Source of the DNA: Candidatus Sodalis pierantonius str. SOPE | GTDB taxonomy: Bacteria; Pseudomonadota; Gammaproteobacteria; Enterobacterales; Enterobacteriaceae | DNA: 64,000 nucleotides | Assembly (NCBI RefSeq): GCF_000517405.1 | Contig: NZ_CP006568.1 | Coordinates: 2,418,001-2,482,000 of the forward strand | Reading direction: 5' to 3' | Shown: positions 38,496-48,272 of the stretch, in pieces | Position numbering within the stretch: position 1 is the first letter of the stretch | Layout of the letters: the number at the start of each line of letters is the position of its first letter | Position numbers and translations under genes: made by a program | Notes under the pieces: model-generated | What the model saw: only the letters and a program-made list of their open reading frames with translations | Database searches by the model: none | What the model was told of the DNA's origin: nothing

Positions 38496-38518
38496 TTATA
38501 GTATGTTGTAACTAACAA
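38496..38518 (+). promoter_or_regulatory. Ter replication-terminator site (TerB-like)
   Basis: TTATAGTATGTTGTAACTAACAA contains the full Ter core GTATGTTGTAACTA, with the G at position 6 whose partner C flips to lock Tus. By analogy with E. coli TerB, forks coming from the left are blocked. It lies 12 bp before the tus ATG, so Tus should also repress its own gene. Confidence 0.9.
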
Positions 38519-38530
38519 CGAGATGGAACT

Positions 38531-39460
38531 ATGCCCTCTTTGGATTTGACACAGCGTCTTAATGCCTACTTCAACACCCTGCAGCTGCGCCTGGAGGCCC
38601 TAGGACCGCTACTTGGCGGTTTTCGTCTGCTGGCCGCCCGCGTATTTACCCTCCCTGAAGTGGAAAAAGGTCAGGAGCAGGCCGAAATCACCACGCTCGA
38701 AGTACAACAGCAAGTGGGAAAAACCGCGCTGGCGACCGGTCTGGCTCATTATCAGCGCCTGTTTATTTATCATCAGAAGACTGACAGCAGCGGCAAAGCG
38801 GCGATTCGTCTACCGGACGCCTTATGCTTCGCCGTAGATGATGATCAGTATGCGTCCACCCTCGCCTTGATGGGGAAAATCAACGACCTTAAAGCGCAAT
38901 TGGCCCAGTTGATTACCGTCGAGTCGCAGCTCCCGCCGGAGCAGCGTTTTGACTTTGTACATCGCCATTTGCGCGGTCTGAAAACTCTGAGCGCCTATCG
39001 CGGCCTGCAGGTGATTACCGATCCAGACTCGGTGCGTTTCGGCTGGGCAAATAAACAGGTTATCAAAAATCTGACGCGCCAGGAAGTGCTGACGATGCTG
39101 CAAAAAAGTCTGCAAGGCGGTCGCGCGGTCCCCCCTTACACCCGGGAGCAGTGGCGGGAGCGGGTGCGCGATGAGATTAACCAGGTGTCAAAACTGCCGC
39201 CGGACACCCCGCTGAAAATCAAACGGCCGGTAAAAGTACAGCCGATCGCGCGGGTGTGGTACAAAACGCGGCAAAAGCAGGTGCAATACGCCTGCCCTTC
39301 TCCGCTTATCGTGCTCTGCCGCACGCAGCAGGGAGCCACGGTGCCGGCGCTGGGGGAATTGCTGAATTATGACCGCCGCACTATCCGCCCGAAACACGTA
39401 CCGGCCGCGCTGCCCGCCCATTTACTGATTGAACGACTGCATCTCTATGTCGCTACCTGA
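38531..39460 (+). CDS. tus: Replication terminus site-binding protein Tus
   Basis: 309 residues, the same length as E. coli Tus. Conserved blocks include FDFVHRHLRGLKTLSAYR, RFGWANKQVIKNL, LKIKRPVKVQPIARVWYK and GELLNYD; His and Arg in these contact DNA. Tus bound to Ter blocks DnaB helicase in one direction. With the adjacent Ter site, this places the region in the chromosome terminus. fumC follows convergently, as in E. coli. Confidence 0.96.
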   Translation: MPSLDLTQRLNAYFNTLQLRLEALGPLLGGFRLLAARVFTLPEVEKGQEQAEITTLEVQQQVGKTALATGLAHYQRLFIYHQKTDSSGKAAIRLPDALCFAVDDDQYASTLALMGKINDLKAQLAQLITVESQLPPEQRFDFVHRHLRGLKTLSAYRGLQVITDPDSVRFGWANKQVIKNLTRQEVLTMLQKSLQGGRAVPPYTREQWRERVRDEINQVSKLPPDTPLKIKRPVKVQPIARVWYKTRQKQVQYACPSPLIVLCRTQQGATVPALGELLNYDRRTIRPKHVPAALPAHLLIERLHLYVAT

Positions 39461-39512
39461 GGCGAGCCTTTGCCTATGGCCCGCCTTTCGCCGGTTTTTA
39501 GACCGTAAACGG

Positions 39513-40910
39513 TCAGCTTTTCATGCTGCCGACCATGTCTTCCGGTCGGACCCATTCATCGAACTGCCGCTCCGTCACATACCCCAACTTCAGCGCTGAA
39601 GCCTTAAGCGTCAGCCCCTCTTTATGGGCTTTCTTCTCGATTTCCGCCGCCTTGTCGTAGCCGATATGGGTATTGAGCGCCGTCACCAGCATCAGAGATT
39701 CATTGAGCAACTGATCGATACGATCGCGGTTAGGTTCGATGCCGACCGCACAGTGATGATTGAAGCTGTCTATACCGTCCGCCAGCAGGCGCACCGATTG
39801 CAGGAAATTATGGATAACCATGGGGCGGTAAACGTTTAACTCGAAATTACCGGAGGCGCCGCCAATATTCACCGCAGCGTCATTTCCCATCACCTGGCAA
39901 CAGAGCATGGTCATCGCTTCGCACTGGGTCGGGTTGACTTTGCCCGGCATGATGGAGCTGCCCGGCTCGTTTTCCGGAATACTCAGCTCGCCGATTCCGC
40001 AGCGTGGACCGGACGCCAGCCAGCGCACATCGTTGGCGATTTTCATCATCGACGCCGCCAGCCCTTTCAGGGCGCCATGGCCGTGAACCAGGGCATCACA
40101 GGTCGCCAGGGATTCAAACTTGTTAGGCGCGGTGACAAACGGCTGTCCAGTCAGTTCCGCCAGCGCTTTCGCCACGCGAACCGCATATTCTGGGTGGGTG
40201 TTTAGACCGGTGCCCACCGCGGTACCGCCCAGCGCCAGTTCGCACAGATGCGAAATGCTCTGCTCAATATGCTTTGCGCTATGCTCAAGCATCGCCACCC
40301 AGCCGGATATTTCCTGCCCCAGCGTCAGCGGCGTGGCGTCCTGGAGGTGGGTACGGCCGATTTTCACGATATCGTTAAAGGCGGCAGCCTTGGCGGCCAA
40401 GGTTTTCTTTAATATCGCTATCTGCGGCAGCAAATGTTCACGCACGGCGATAACCGCGGCGACGTGCATCGCCGTGGGAAAGACGTCATTGGAACTTTGG
40501 CTTTTATTAACATCGTCATTGGGATGCACCAAACGCCCATCGCCACGCTCGCCGCCCAGCAATTCACTGGCGCGGTTGGCCAGCACTTCGTTCATGTTCA
40601 TGTTGCTTTGCGTGCCGGAGCCGGTCTGCCATATGGCCAGCGGGAATTCGGCGGGGTGTTTGCCGGCCAAAACTTCATCCGCCGCGCTGATAATGGCTTG
40701 CACACGCTTGGCCTCAAGCAGGCCGAGATCCTGATTGACCTCAGCCGCGGCGCGTTTGGTTTGCGCCAGCGCGCTAATCAATTCCGGGGGCATTTTTTCG
40801 CTGGAAATCCGAAAATGTTCCAGCGAGCGTTGCGTTTGCGCGCCCCAAAGGTGGTCCGCGGGGACGTCAATCGGCCCCATTGAATCTTTTTCTACACGAG
40901 TGACTGCCAT
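39513..40910 (-). CDS. fumC: Fumarase C (class II)
   Basis: Iron-independent fumarate hydratase of the TCA cycle. The signature GSSIMPGKVNP, GRTHLQDATPLTLGQE, TGLNTHPEYA and NDDVNKSQSSNDVFPT match E. coli FumC closely. ATG 40908-40910 is preferred to the adjacent ATG 40911-40913 because AGGAGG lies 5 nt from the former. 465 residues. fumA, which separates fumC and manA in E. coli, is absent, so FumC may be the remaining fumarase at this locus. Confidence 0.96.
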   Translation of the reverse strand: MAVTRVEKDSMGPIDVPADHLWGAQTQRSLEHFRISSEKMPPELISALAQTKRAAAEVNQDLGLLEAKRVQAIISAADEVLAGKHPAEFPLAIWQTGSGTQSNMNMNEVLANRASELLGGERGDGRLVHPNDDVNKSQSSNDVFPTAMHVAAVIAVREHLLPQIAILKKTLAAKAAAFNDIVKIGRTHLQDATPLTLGQEISGWVAMLEHSAKHIEQSISHLCELALGGTAVGTGLNTHPEYAVRVAKALAELTGQPFVTAPNKFESLATCDALVHGHGALKGLAASMMKIANDVRWLASGPRCGIGELSIPENEPGSSIMPGKVNPTQCEAMTMLCCQVMGNDAAVNIGGASGNFELNVYRPMVIHNFLQSVRLLADGIDSFNHHCAVGIEPNRDRIDQLLNESLMLVTALNTHIGYDKAAEIEKKAHKEGLTLKASALKLGYVTERQFDEWVRPEDMVGSMKS

Positions 40911-41073
40911 CATAACCTCCTGGTATTCATCCTAAAGATCGCTAACCCGCCCCTAGATGCTTACTTCTATGCCCAGGGCATTGGTAGTATAGTCCCACAC
41001 AAAAACGCCTACCATTATGCGAGCGGTGAGCGCTATTACAATACGAATCAATAAATTATTAACGGGAACGATC

Positions 41074-42252
41074 ATGGAAAAGATGATAAATACCCTCCAG
41101 CATTACGCCTGGGGCAGTAAAGACGCCCTAATCCGGCTTTACGGCATTACCGATCCCGATGGCCGGCCGATGGCGGAATTGTGGATGGGCGCGCACCCCA
41201 AAAGCAGTTCGCGCGTTCTGGATCCCCAGGGCAACGAAATCGCGCTGCGCACGCTCATTACCCGCGATCCGCAGGGCATGCTGGGCCGAGCGGTGGCGGA
41301 ACGTTTTGGGGAATTGCCGTTTTTGTTTAAGGTGCTATGCGCCGACGAGCCGCTGTCTATCCAGGTTCATCCCTGTCTGAGCGCGGCGCGCATGGGGTTT
41401 GCCAAAGAAAACCAGGCGGGCATCACCCTGGACGCGCCCAACCGCAATTACAAGGACACCAACCATAAGCCAGAACTGGTGTTTGCCTTGACGCCGTTTC
41501 AGGCCATGAATGGCTTTCGCACGCTGTCGTCTATCGTCTCGCTATTACAGCCCGTCGCGGGAGCCCACCCCACCATTGCCGCCTTCCTCTCCCATCCTGA
41601 CGAGCAGCATTTAGCGCAACTGTTCGGCGATTTGCTGACGATGACCGGCGAGCAAAAATTCCTGGCGCTGGATATTCTCACCGCCGCGCTGGACCATCAG
41701 CATGACGAACCCTGGGACACCGTGCGGATGATTGCCGAGGTTTATCCCGACGATAGCGGCCTGTTCTCGCCGCTGCTGCTAAATGTGATCACCCTGCAGC
41801 CCGGCCAGGCGATGTTTTTGTTCGCGCAAACCCCCCATGCCTATCTCAAGGGAGTGGCGCTGGAAGTCATGGCCAACTCCGACAATGTGCTGCGCGCGGG
41901 CCTGACGCCGAAGTATATCGACGTGCCCGAGCTGATGGCCAACGTCCAATTCGTCGCCAAATCGAAAGACACGCTGTTGACCGTCCCCGAACAGCACGAT
42001 GGCGCGCTGGTGTTCCCCATCCCGGTGGACGATTTCGCCTTTTCGCTGCACGCGCTCACGCCGGCGCCGCGCACGCTGGCCCAGGACAGCGCCGCCGTTT
42101 TATTCTGCGTCGACGGCGAGGCCTCCGTGGACGGCGGCGGTCGACAATGCACCCTCCAGCCGGGGGAGTCGGTATTTATCGCAGCAAAAGATTCCCCGAT
42201 TACAGTCAGCGGCAGTGGCCGTTTAGCTCGGGTTTATAATCAAAGCGAATGA
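41074..42252 (+). CDS. manA: Mannose-6-phosphate isomerase
   Basis: Zinc enzyme interconverting mannose-6-P and fructose-6-P. Metal-ligand region LSIQVHP, NHKPELVFALTPF and TPHAYLKGVALEVMA, and the active-site Arg in NVLRAGLTPKYID, are present. The start MEKMINTLQHYAWGSKDA (ATG 41074) aligns with E. coli; the open frame before it is not conserved. 392 residues, no lesion. Divergent from fumC. Confidence 0.95.
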   Translation: MEKMINTLQHYAWGSKDALIRLYGITDPDGRPMAELWMGAHPKSSSRVLDPQGNEIALRTLITRDPQGMLGRAVAERFGELPFLFKVLCADEPLSIQVHPCLSAARMGFAKENQAGITLDAPNRNYKDTNHKPELVFALTPFQAMNGFRTLSSIVSLLQPVAGAHPTIAAFLSHPDEQHLAQLFGDLLTMTGEQKFLALDILTAALDHQHDEPWDTVRMIAEVYPDDSGLFSPLLLNVITLQPGQAMFLFAQTPHAYLKGVALEVMANSDNVLRAGLTPKYIDVPELMANVQFVAKSKDTLLTVPEQHDGALVFPIPVDDFAFSLHALTPAPRTLAQDSAAVLFCVDGEASVDGGGRQCTLQPGESVFIAAKDSPITVSGSGRLARVYNQSE

Positions 42253-42394
42253 CCGCCGGACGAAATGCTTGTCAATTGCTACTATATTAGTTGCATGGCA
42301 TGAGCCTCGTTCCCGGCCGTGTCTGTTTTTTGTTGCCTTTGGCGTTGCTGGGCGGACAAGTGGGATAGCAATAAATTATAAGGATGCATAACCT

Positions 42395-43925
42395 ATGAAA
42401 AAAACCCTCGTAGCGGTCAGCGTAATCGTCATTCTCGGCGCCGCCTGGACCGGCGGCGCTTGGTACACCGGCAAACAATTCCAGCGCCGTTTATCTGATT
42501 TGGTTAACGACGCCAATGCTCGGTTGCAAAGCGCGTTTCCACAGTCGGGTCTGCGTTTTGCCGCGGAAAACTACCGGCGCGGCGTCTTCACCAGTCATGT
42601 TGATATCGTTGTGCAGTCGGACGGCAGTACCGGCGACAATAAATTGCTCAAGCCGGGCGAAGAGGTGCGCTTTAATGAGAAAGTTGATCACGGTCCTTTC
42701 CCGTTTGCCCAACTGAAAAAAGGCGTGCTCATCCCCAGCATGGCGTCGGTACATAGCGTGCTGGCGAAAACGGCCAAAACCCAGCCGCTGTTTAACGCCG
42801 CGAAGGGCAATGTGCCGCTGGTGGCGGAAACCCGCTTTGGCTACGGCGGCAACACGGTTTCCAAAATCACCCTGGCGGCGATGGATTTTCAGGATAACCA
42901 GACTATCATTCGCGCCAGCGGCGGGACGTTCGATGTCGACGCGGATGGCGATGGCGACAAGCTGAAGGTCTCCGGCGGCATCGACAGTCTGGTGCTGGGC
43001 GGGCTTAATCAGTGGCAGCAGCGCGAACAGTTGACGGTGCATGATTTCACCGTGGATAACGATACCCATAACGGCAAGCAAGGTTACAGCATCGGCGACA
43101 ATACGCTGAAAGCGCGTACGCTGGTGTACAATCTGGACGGCAAAGATATTCTAAGTATCGACGCACTCTCCCAGGGTTACCCACGCGCAAGAAGACGGCG
43201 ATAAGTTATCCGTTCAGGTCGCCTATGCCCTGGACGCGCTGCATATTCAGGGGCAAAACTTCGGCGCCGGCAAGCTGAACATCACCTTATCCAATCTGGA
43301 CGGCAAAGCGATTGAAGCTTTCAGCCATCACTATCACCAGGAGGTCGCGCAAATCATGCAGCAAACGGGGGCGGTAGATCCGCAGCAACAGCAGGCGCAA
43401 ATCACCCAAGCCTTCTTGCAGCAGTTGCCCACCGCGCTGAAAGGCAGCCCATACCTGACTGTCGCCCCGTTGAGCTGGAAGAACAGCAAGGGGGAAAGCA
43501 CCTTCACGCTGACGCTAAATCTTAACGATCCGGCGGCGGCACAGCAGGCCGCGCAAGATCCGGCACTAACGTCGGATCAACAATGGGCCAGGTTCGTCAA
43601 AAAACTCGACGCCAAGCTGACCGTGCCGCTGGATATGGCCACCGAGACCACCGCGCAGTTCGCCCGCTTGCAGGGTTACAATGAGAAAGACGCCGACCAG
43701 CTTGCCAAGCAGCAGGTCCAGGGGCTGGCGGCCATGGGGCAAATGTTTAAATTGACCACGGTGGCGGATAATACGCTGACCAGCAGCTTTCAATATGCCG
43801 ACAACCAAATCAACCTGAACGGCCAGAAAATGTCGATTCAGAACTTCCTCGGTCTGTTCGGCGTGCTCGGGCTGCCCGAAGGCGCCCCACAGCCCGCCGC
43901 GCCGCCGGCGGTGCCGCAGCCGTAA
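42395..43925 (+). pseudogene. ydgA: YdgA-family protein (DUF945), frameshifted
   Basis: YdgA is a membrane-anchored DUF945 protein of about 500 residues with unclear function. The N-terminal anchor is MKKTLVAVSVIVILGAAW; the first frame ends at 43204 after IDALSQGYPR. A single-base shift near 43180 restores AQEDGDKLSVQVAYALDALH and continues to the TAA at 43923-43925, ending in a Pro/Ala-rich tail. Both halves are otherwise well preserved. It lies between manA and add, as in E. coli. Confidence 0.85.
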
Positions 43926-43945
43926 ATCCCCGCGTTATCGTCACC

Positions 43946-43974
43946 CGCTCCCGGCGCCAAGCCGGGAGCGTTTT
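43946..43974 (+). terminator. Rho-independent terminator after ydgA
   Basis: 10-bp stem CGCTCCCGGC (43946-43955) / GCCGGGAGCG (43961-43970), 5-nt loop, then TTTT. Correct strand and position for ydgA. Confidence 0.88.
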
Positions 43975-44052
43975 CTCAACCGGGCGAATATCGCCCCGGC
44001 CGCGAACTGTTATAATGAATCCTATTAATGTCACCTGAAAGAGTTATCACCC

Positions 44053-44931
44053 ATGATTGATACGTCCCTGCCGCTGACGGATTTGCACCGTCATCTCGAC
44101 GGCAATATACGCCCGCAAACGATCCTCGATCTCGGCCGCGAATTTGGCGTCTCCCTGCCCGCCAACACGCTGGACGCCTTGCGTCCCCATGTGCAGGTCA
44201 CCGCTACCGAGCCGGATTTGGTCAGTTTTCTGCAGAAATTGGATTTGGGCGTGTCGGTGCTGGGGTCGCAGGAAGCGGTCATCGATGGCGTGCAAAGCGC
44301 CAGCCGCGAAAGCGGATTGCCGGTGCGTCTTATCGGTATTATGAGCCGCACCTTCGGCAAAGACGCCTGCTGGCAGGAGCTGGAGGCGATCCTCGCCTGC
44401 CGCGACGGCATTACCACCGTGGATCTGGCCGGCGATGAGCTGGGCTATCCCGGCAGCGAGTTTCTCAGTCATTTTACCCGCGCCCGGGACGCCGGCCTGC
44501 GTATTACCGTGCACGTCGGTGAGGCCGCGGGGCCGGAAAGTATTTGGCAGGCTATCCAGGAGCTCGGCGCTGAACGCATCGGCCACGGCGTGAAGGCCAT
44601 AGACGATCCCAAGCTGATGGATTTCCTCGCCACCCACGCCATCGGTATCGAAAGCTGTTTGACCTCTAATATTCAGACCAGTACCGTGCGCGATTTAGCG
44701 CACCATCCCTTGAAACGCTTTCTCGATAGCGGCATCTTGGCGACATTGAACTCCGACGATCCGGCGGTACAGGGAATCGACATCGGTCATGAGTATCGTC
44801 AGGCGGCGCCGGCGGCAGGCCTAAACGCGCAGGATATCGCCCGCGCTCAACAAAATGGCCTAACCATTGCTTTTCTCAACAAGGCAGAAAAAGAGGCGCT
44901 GTGCGCGCGGGTACTCGCCCACAAACGCTAG
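44053..44931 (+). CDS. add: Adenosine deaminase with an about 41-residue internal deletion
   Basis: Zinc hydrolase converting adenosine to inosine. Zinc motif HRHLDGN (residues 12-18), the His/Glu pair in TVHVGEAAGPE, HGVKAID and the Asp pair in LNSDDPAV are present. At 292 residues it is about 41 shorter than E. coli Add (333). The gap falls between LDLGVSVLGSQ and EAVIDGV, removing the strand-helix segment that carries YVELRFSP in relatives. The deletion is in frame, so the gene looks intact to an ORF finder, but losing a barrel strand should destroy the fold. Probably a cryptic pseudogene. Confidence 0.85.
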   Translation: MIDTSLPLTDLHRHLDGNIRPQTILDLGREFGVSLPANTLDALRPHVQVTATEPDLVSFLQKLDLGVSVLGSQEAVIDGVQSASRESGLPVRLIGIMSRTFGKDACWQELEAILACRDGITTVDLAGDELGYPGSEFLSHFTRARDAGLRITVHVGEAAGPESIWQAIQELGAERIGHGVKAIDDPKLMDFLATHAIGIESCLTSNIQTSTVRDLAHHPLKRFLDSGILATLNSDDPAVQGIDIGHEYRQAAPAAGLNAQDIARAQQNGLTIAFLNKAEKEALCARVLAHKR

Positions 44932-45000
44932 CCGTCGCCCGCGGCGCGTCCGTTATCGAGCCATTATTGACGCCGGTGGCGAGTCCGGCACCGGGGTCTC

Positions 45001-46329
45001 TCAGAGCGGTGACGCGCCCGTGACCAACGCCTCCCCGGGCCGGTGGCGCGCCGCCGCGTGCTGCCATAGGGCCCGGGTGGCAAACAGCGCCAGCACTTCG
45101 ACATTCACCCGTTTCGCCGGCGTTGTCGCCCGCTTCTCCCTCGTTAAGACTCTATCCGCCAATTCCATAATAATTTGGCTGAACGAATCGGCATTTTGCA
45201 TTAAAAACCGCCCTCTCACCTGGGGAGACTGATTAAACAGTTGGCGGGCTAACGTCTTCTCTTTCAGCGGCGACAATGGCACCTTTAGCGCTTTCGCCGT
45301 CTCGATAATGCCCCTGGCTTCTTTTTTGACATATCGCCAATATACAGTCTGGCCAGTTCGTCATTAAGCGGCCGATGGCCCTCTCTGCTGTCGAGATAAA
45401 AAAAATCCCGGGTGTTGATGGCGGCGTGAGAGGCTTCATGCAGGATCGTCGCCACGTCATCATTTAATTTGTAGCGGGTGCAGAGAAAATGGCATTTGAC
45501 GTTATAGCGTTTGTAATGTTGGTAGGCGCCGCTTCTTTTAAGATTGATGAAAATGCGCTTAAGCGGATCGTTGCGATAAACTTCCCCGACCACATTCTGA
45601 TTGACGTGGTCTATCAGCCAAATGCGGCTGAAGTTATCGCTAATATGGCGCGAAATCTCGCTCCCCGTGTCCTCAATATTGCGCAGCAAGGTGACCATAA
45701 GGGCCTCGGCGGACTCGGGCTCGGGCTCGACCGCGAAAATTTCATGAAAACGCTGCAATACCGGATGTTCTGCATCGCCAAGCATCAGCGCTTGCTTGAC
45801 CTGATGAATATGCTGATACGCGGTGACTACGCCCTCTCTTAATTCCCACGCAGCGTCGGCATACTTACCCGCCAGCGCCAGCTCTCCGTCGTCCAGTCCG
45901 TAAAGGAGGATCCCTCTAACGTTATCGCGCAGGTCATCATCCACCTGCAACACCCCGCGATACTCTTCAAAATCATCCGTGCGGAACCCCTCCCGATAGC
46001 GAATTTTTTGACTCTGCTGGGCGAAGCTTTTCTTCAGGCGGAGCTGCGCTTCCCTCACCGCCTTGACGTAGTCGATTTCAGCGCCGGCGGCGCCCACAAA
46101 GCCCTTTTCATCAGGAACCAGCACAAAGCGTTGTGACCGGCGATCAAAGCGACAGAGGATCTTATCCGCCGCCTCCGGTCCCAGCATAAAGACATGCGGC
46201 AGTAACGGATGCTTATCGATTTTCACCACCTGCTCTCCTAACAGCAGATACCGAGTGCCCTGGCGCGAACTGCACGATCCCTTGGCTGGTGGGCGGCGAG
46301 AGCGCGTCGACATCGACGCTGGGGTCCAT
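45001..46329 (-). pseudogene. Putative toxin/effector with HExxH metallopeptidase motif (gene B), two frameshifts
   Basis: ATG 46327-46329 with GGAG upstream starts MDPSVDVDALSPPTSQGIVQF; a frameshift near 46265 leads into YLLLGEQVVKIDKHPLLPHV. The main frame contains VATILHEASHAAINTRDFFYL, an HExxH zinc motif with nearby acidic residues. It ends at 45285 after a frameshift in an A6 run; the other frame continues KEARGIIETAKALKVPLSPL to 45001. The restored protein is about 440 residues, without a signal peptide. HExxH followed by Asp/Tyr recalls metallopeptidase domains of large bacterial toxins, but I cannot name a family. Begins 11 nt after gene A. Confidence 0.55.
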
Positions 46330-46340
46330 TAAGGTCTCCG

Positions 46341-47713
46341 TTATGGCCTGGCGCAAACGCGACGACACAAAGCGTACGCATGCGGGCCTGAACCGCTTCG
46401 CTGTTGCTGCGCTTTCACTTTAAAACCCAACCGCCATCGATTCTTTGCGTCGAGATAGACCGGATAACCGGATTTGCCCGGTTTAGCGATATCATAAACT
46501 TCGTAATAAGGAGGATGATCGTGTTGTCTAACCGGCAAAAATTGATCCGCGATTTGAATACACGTTTGCTTGCTCTTATCGTTCGCCAGGGTCACCTCAA
46601 ACAGGCCGCCATCCTGCTCGTGCTCGAGGGATCTGGCCGCCTGTACCCTGAGCGCAAGCTGATTGATAATGCGCTCCTGACCATGATGGTGTGAGCTTTG
46701 CCCGGGCACCGCCCAGGCTGGCCCGGGATCCGTCTTATCCACCCACCGCCCCCTTTTTACGTCGTACTGCACTTCTCGCTCGACGCCGTGACGCCGGGCG
46801 TAAAACCGCCCCTGTCGGTGCGTTATTCTCCACACTTCACCCTCTAACCGGGTAGCCAGGGACTGACCGGACACGAATGTGTTTTTGGGTAATGTCAGCG
46901 TGCGGTCAATCGGTACGCCGCGGTTATCTTTCGGCGAGGCCGCTATGATCGATTTCGCCAACAGCAGAATCTGATTATTGACCTCGTTCGCCTCATTAAC
47001 ATCCACGGGTAGGCCGTCAATTTCATCGGCCAACATTTTAAGCAGCGGACCGCCTATGTTTTGCGCAATGACCAGCGGTTGCGAACCGGGCAATAACGCC
47101 ACCACCGCGGAGACCACCGCATCCACTTTATGGGTAATGTTGCTAAGCTTTTCCACTTCGTCTTCGCTGGGGCAGCGGCCCACGTTCTGATAGAAGTAGA
47201 TCACCTGCGACTCTTCCGCCAGGGCCGATACCGGATTTTTCAAGGTATTACCAATTTGGCGCAATATACCGGCGGCCGTCAGGGTTTGCCGTTGCTCAAA
47301 ACATGAAAAATCCAGCTTGACCTTTTTGACCTCATCCGGCGTCGGGGCAAGCGTGGTCGTGGGCGGAGGATCCGCCACATAGGCGGCGGCGTCGGGATGG
47401 CGCACGTAGCCAAGGGTATCCCTCCGAGTCTCGTCGTTATCATGGCCCGCCAAAGACCATGGCCCGCGCCAACCGCGCCGGCCAGCAGCAGACCGCCAAG
47501 CAACAACGCTTTTTTGGCGCTCAGTCGCCAGCGGCATGGCGGCGCCCCAAGCCCCGTTTCGCGCTGATGCCGGGCCCGATCCATCAACGTTTCACAGCAA
47601 AGCATCACCTGTTGCAGCAGCGAGTCGTCTTCCCAAGGAAGGATCGCGCAGGCGGCTGACTGACGCTCGGCGCGCGCGCCACACGCCGGGAGGGCCCCCG
47701 GCGAGGTTGGCAA
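46341..47713 (-). pseudogene. Putative toxin/effector companion with transmembrane helix (gene A), frameshifted
   Basis: The N-terminal portion, ILPWEDDSLLQQVMLCCETL, leads into a basic-then-hydrophobic segment KKALLLGGLLLAGAVGAG, a transmembrane helix or anchor. A frameshift near 47440 moves to the frame with TLGYVRHPDAAAYVADPPP, EKLSNITHKVDAVVSAVVAL, and a module RQGRFYARRHGVEREVQYD ending RGRWVDK. That GRxY..R...V.YD..RGRWV pattern occurs in large secreted toxins of plant and insect bacteria. The N-terminus is probably incomplete: the frame stays open upstream to about 47820 without a good start. Function unknown; it was in an operon with gene B. Confidence 0.5.
47461..47517. repeat. 57-bp inverted repeat, arm 1 (inside gene A)
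   Basis: Encodes the transmembrane segment of gene A. Perfect reverse complement of 47869-47925. Confidence 0.95.
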
Positions 47714-47868
47714 CAGCGTCGTACATTCAGGTGTATTGGCGATAGACTGCAGGTGACGGATCCCAGTGCTGCCGCCGGCGGCCGGCGCGGGGGCGGGGGA
47801 ATGTCTGCGCGGCGGCGTTATTCAATGACTTTACGGGCATGGCCTAATGGGATGAGGGATAACAGGCA

Positions 47869-47925
47869 CCAAAAAAGCGTTGTTGCTTGGCGGTCTGCTG
47901 CTGGCCGGCGCGGTTGGCGCGGGCC
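47869..47925. repeat. 57-bp inverted repeat, arm 2
   Basis: Exact reverse complement of 47461-47517. Here it has lost any coding context: the plus-strand frame reads KKALLLGGLLLAGAVGAG, then a stop. It abuts the transposon-end remnant at 47940. Confidence 0.95.
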
Positions 47926-47939
47926 TCTGACGTGTTTAT

Positions 47940-48272
47940 CACGTGTGGGGTGGCAATCATTTCTGGACTCTCAAGGGGAACGATGAATTAGCCGGAAGCC
48001 CTTTACTGGCGCGGCTTACAGCGATTTTAAGGATTCTGGACTCGTCGCAAAAAAATGAGCAAAAAATGATTTTTTTGCACTATATTCTGGACTAGATTGG
48101 TCGTAGTTTGAGTAAGTTTGAAGGCCGTTTAAACAGGTTTATATTTGCTATTTTAACAAAAATTAAACAAATAATTTCCACTTGTTTAAATGGCCTGCTT
48201 GTGATTGTGTGCTAAATTAGGTCTGTTGTGTCTTTCTTCCTCTGCAGGAGCACACACGTTGTTGTCAGCGAT
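47940..48272 (+). mobile_element. Remnant of an unidentified transposon end (type A, second copy)
   Basis: GGGGTGGCAATCATTTCTGGACT and CTGGCGCGGCTTACAGCG correspond to 29010-29095. TTCTGGACT occurs three times (47961-47969, 48034-48042, 48085-48093), spaced 73 and 51 bp, followed by AT-rich DNA with no gene up to the IS256 copy at 48273. Serial short repeats next to an AT-rich stretch suggest transposase-binding sites at an element terminus. The family is not identified. Confidence 0.45.

Noticed and set aside
39501..39514. Small hairpin between tus and fumC
   Set aside because: Only five base pairs and overlaps the fumC stop codon; too weak to call a terminator.
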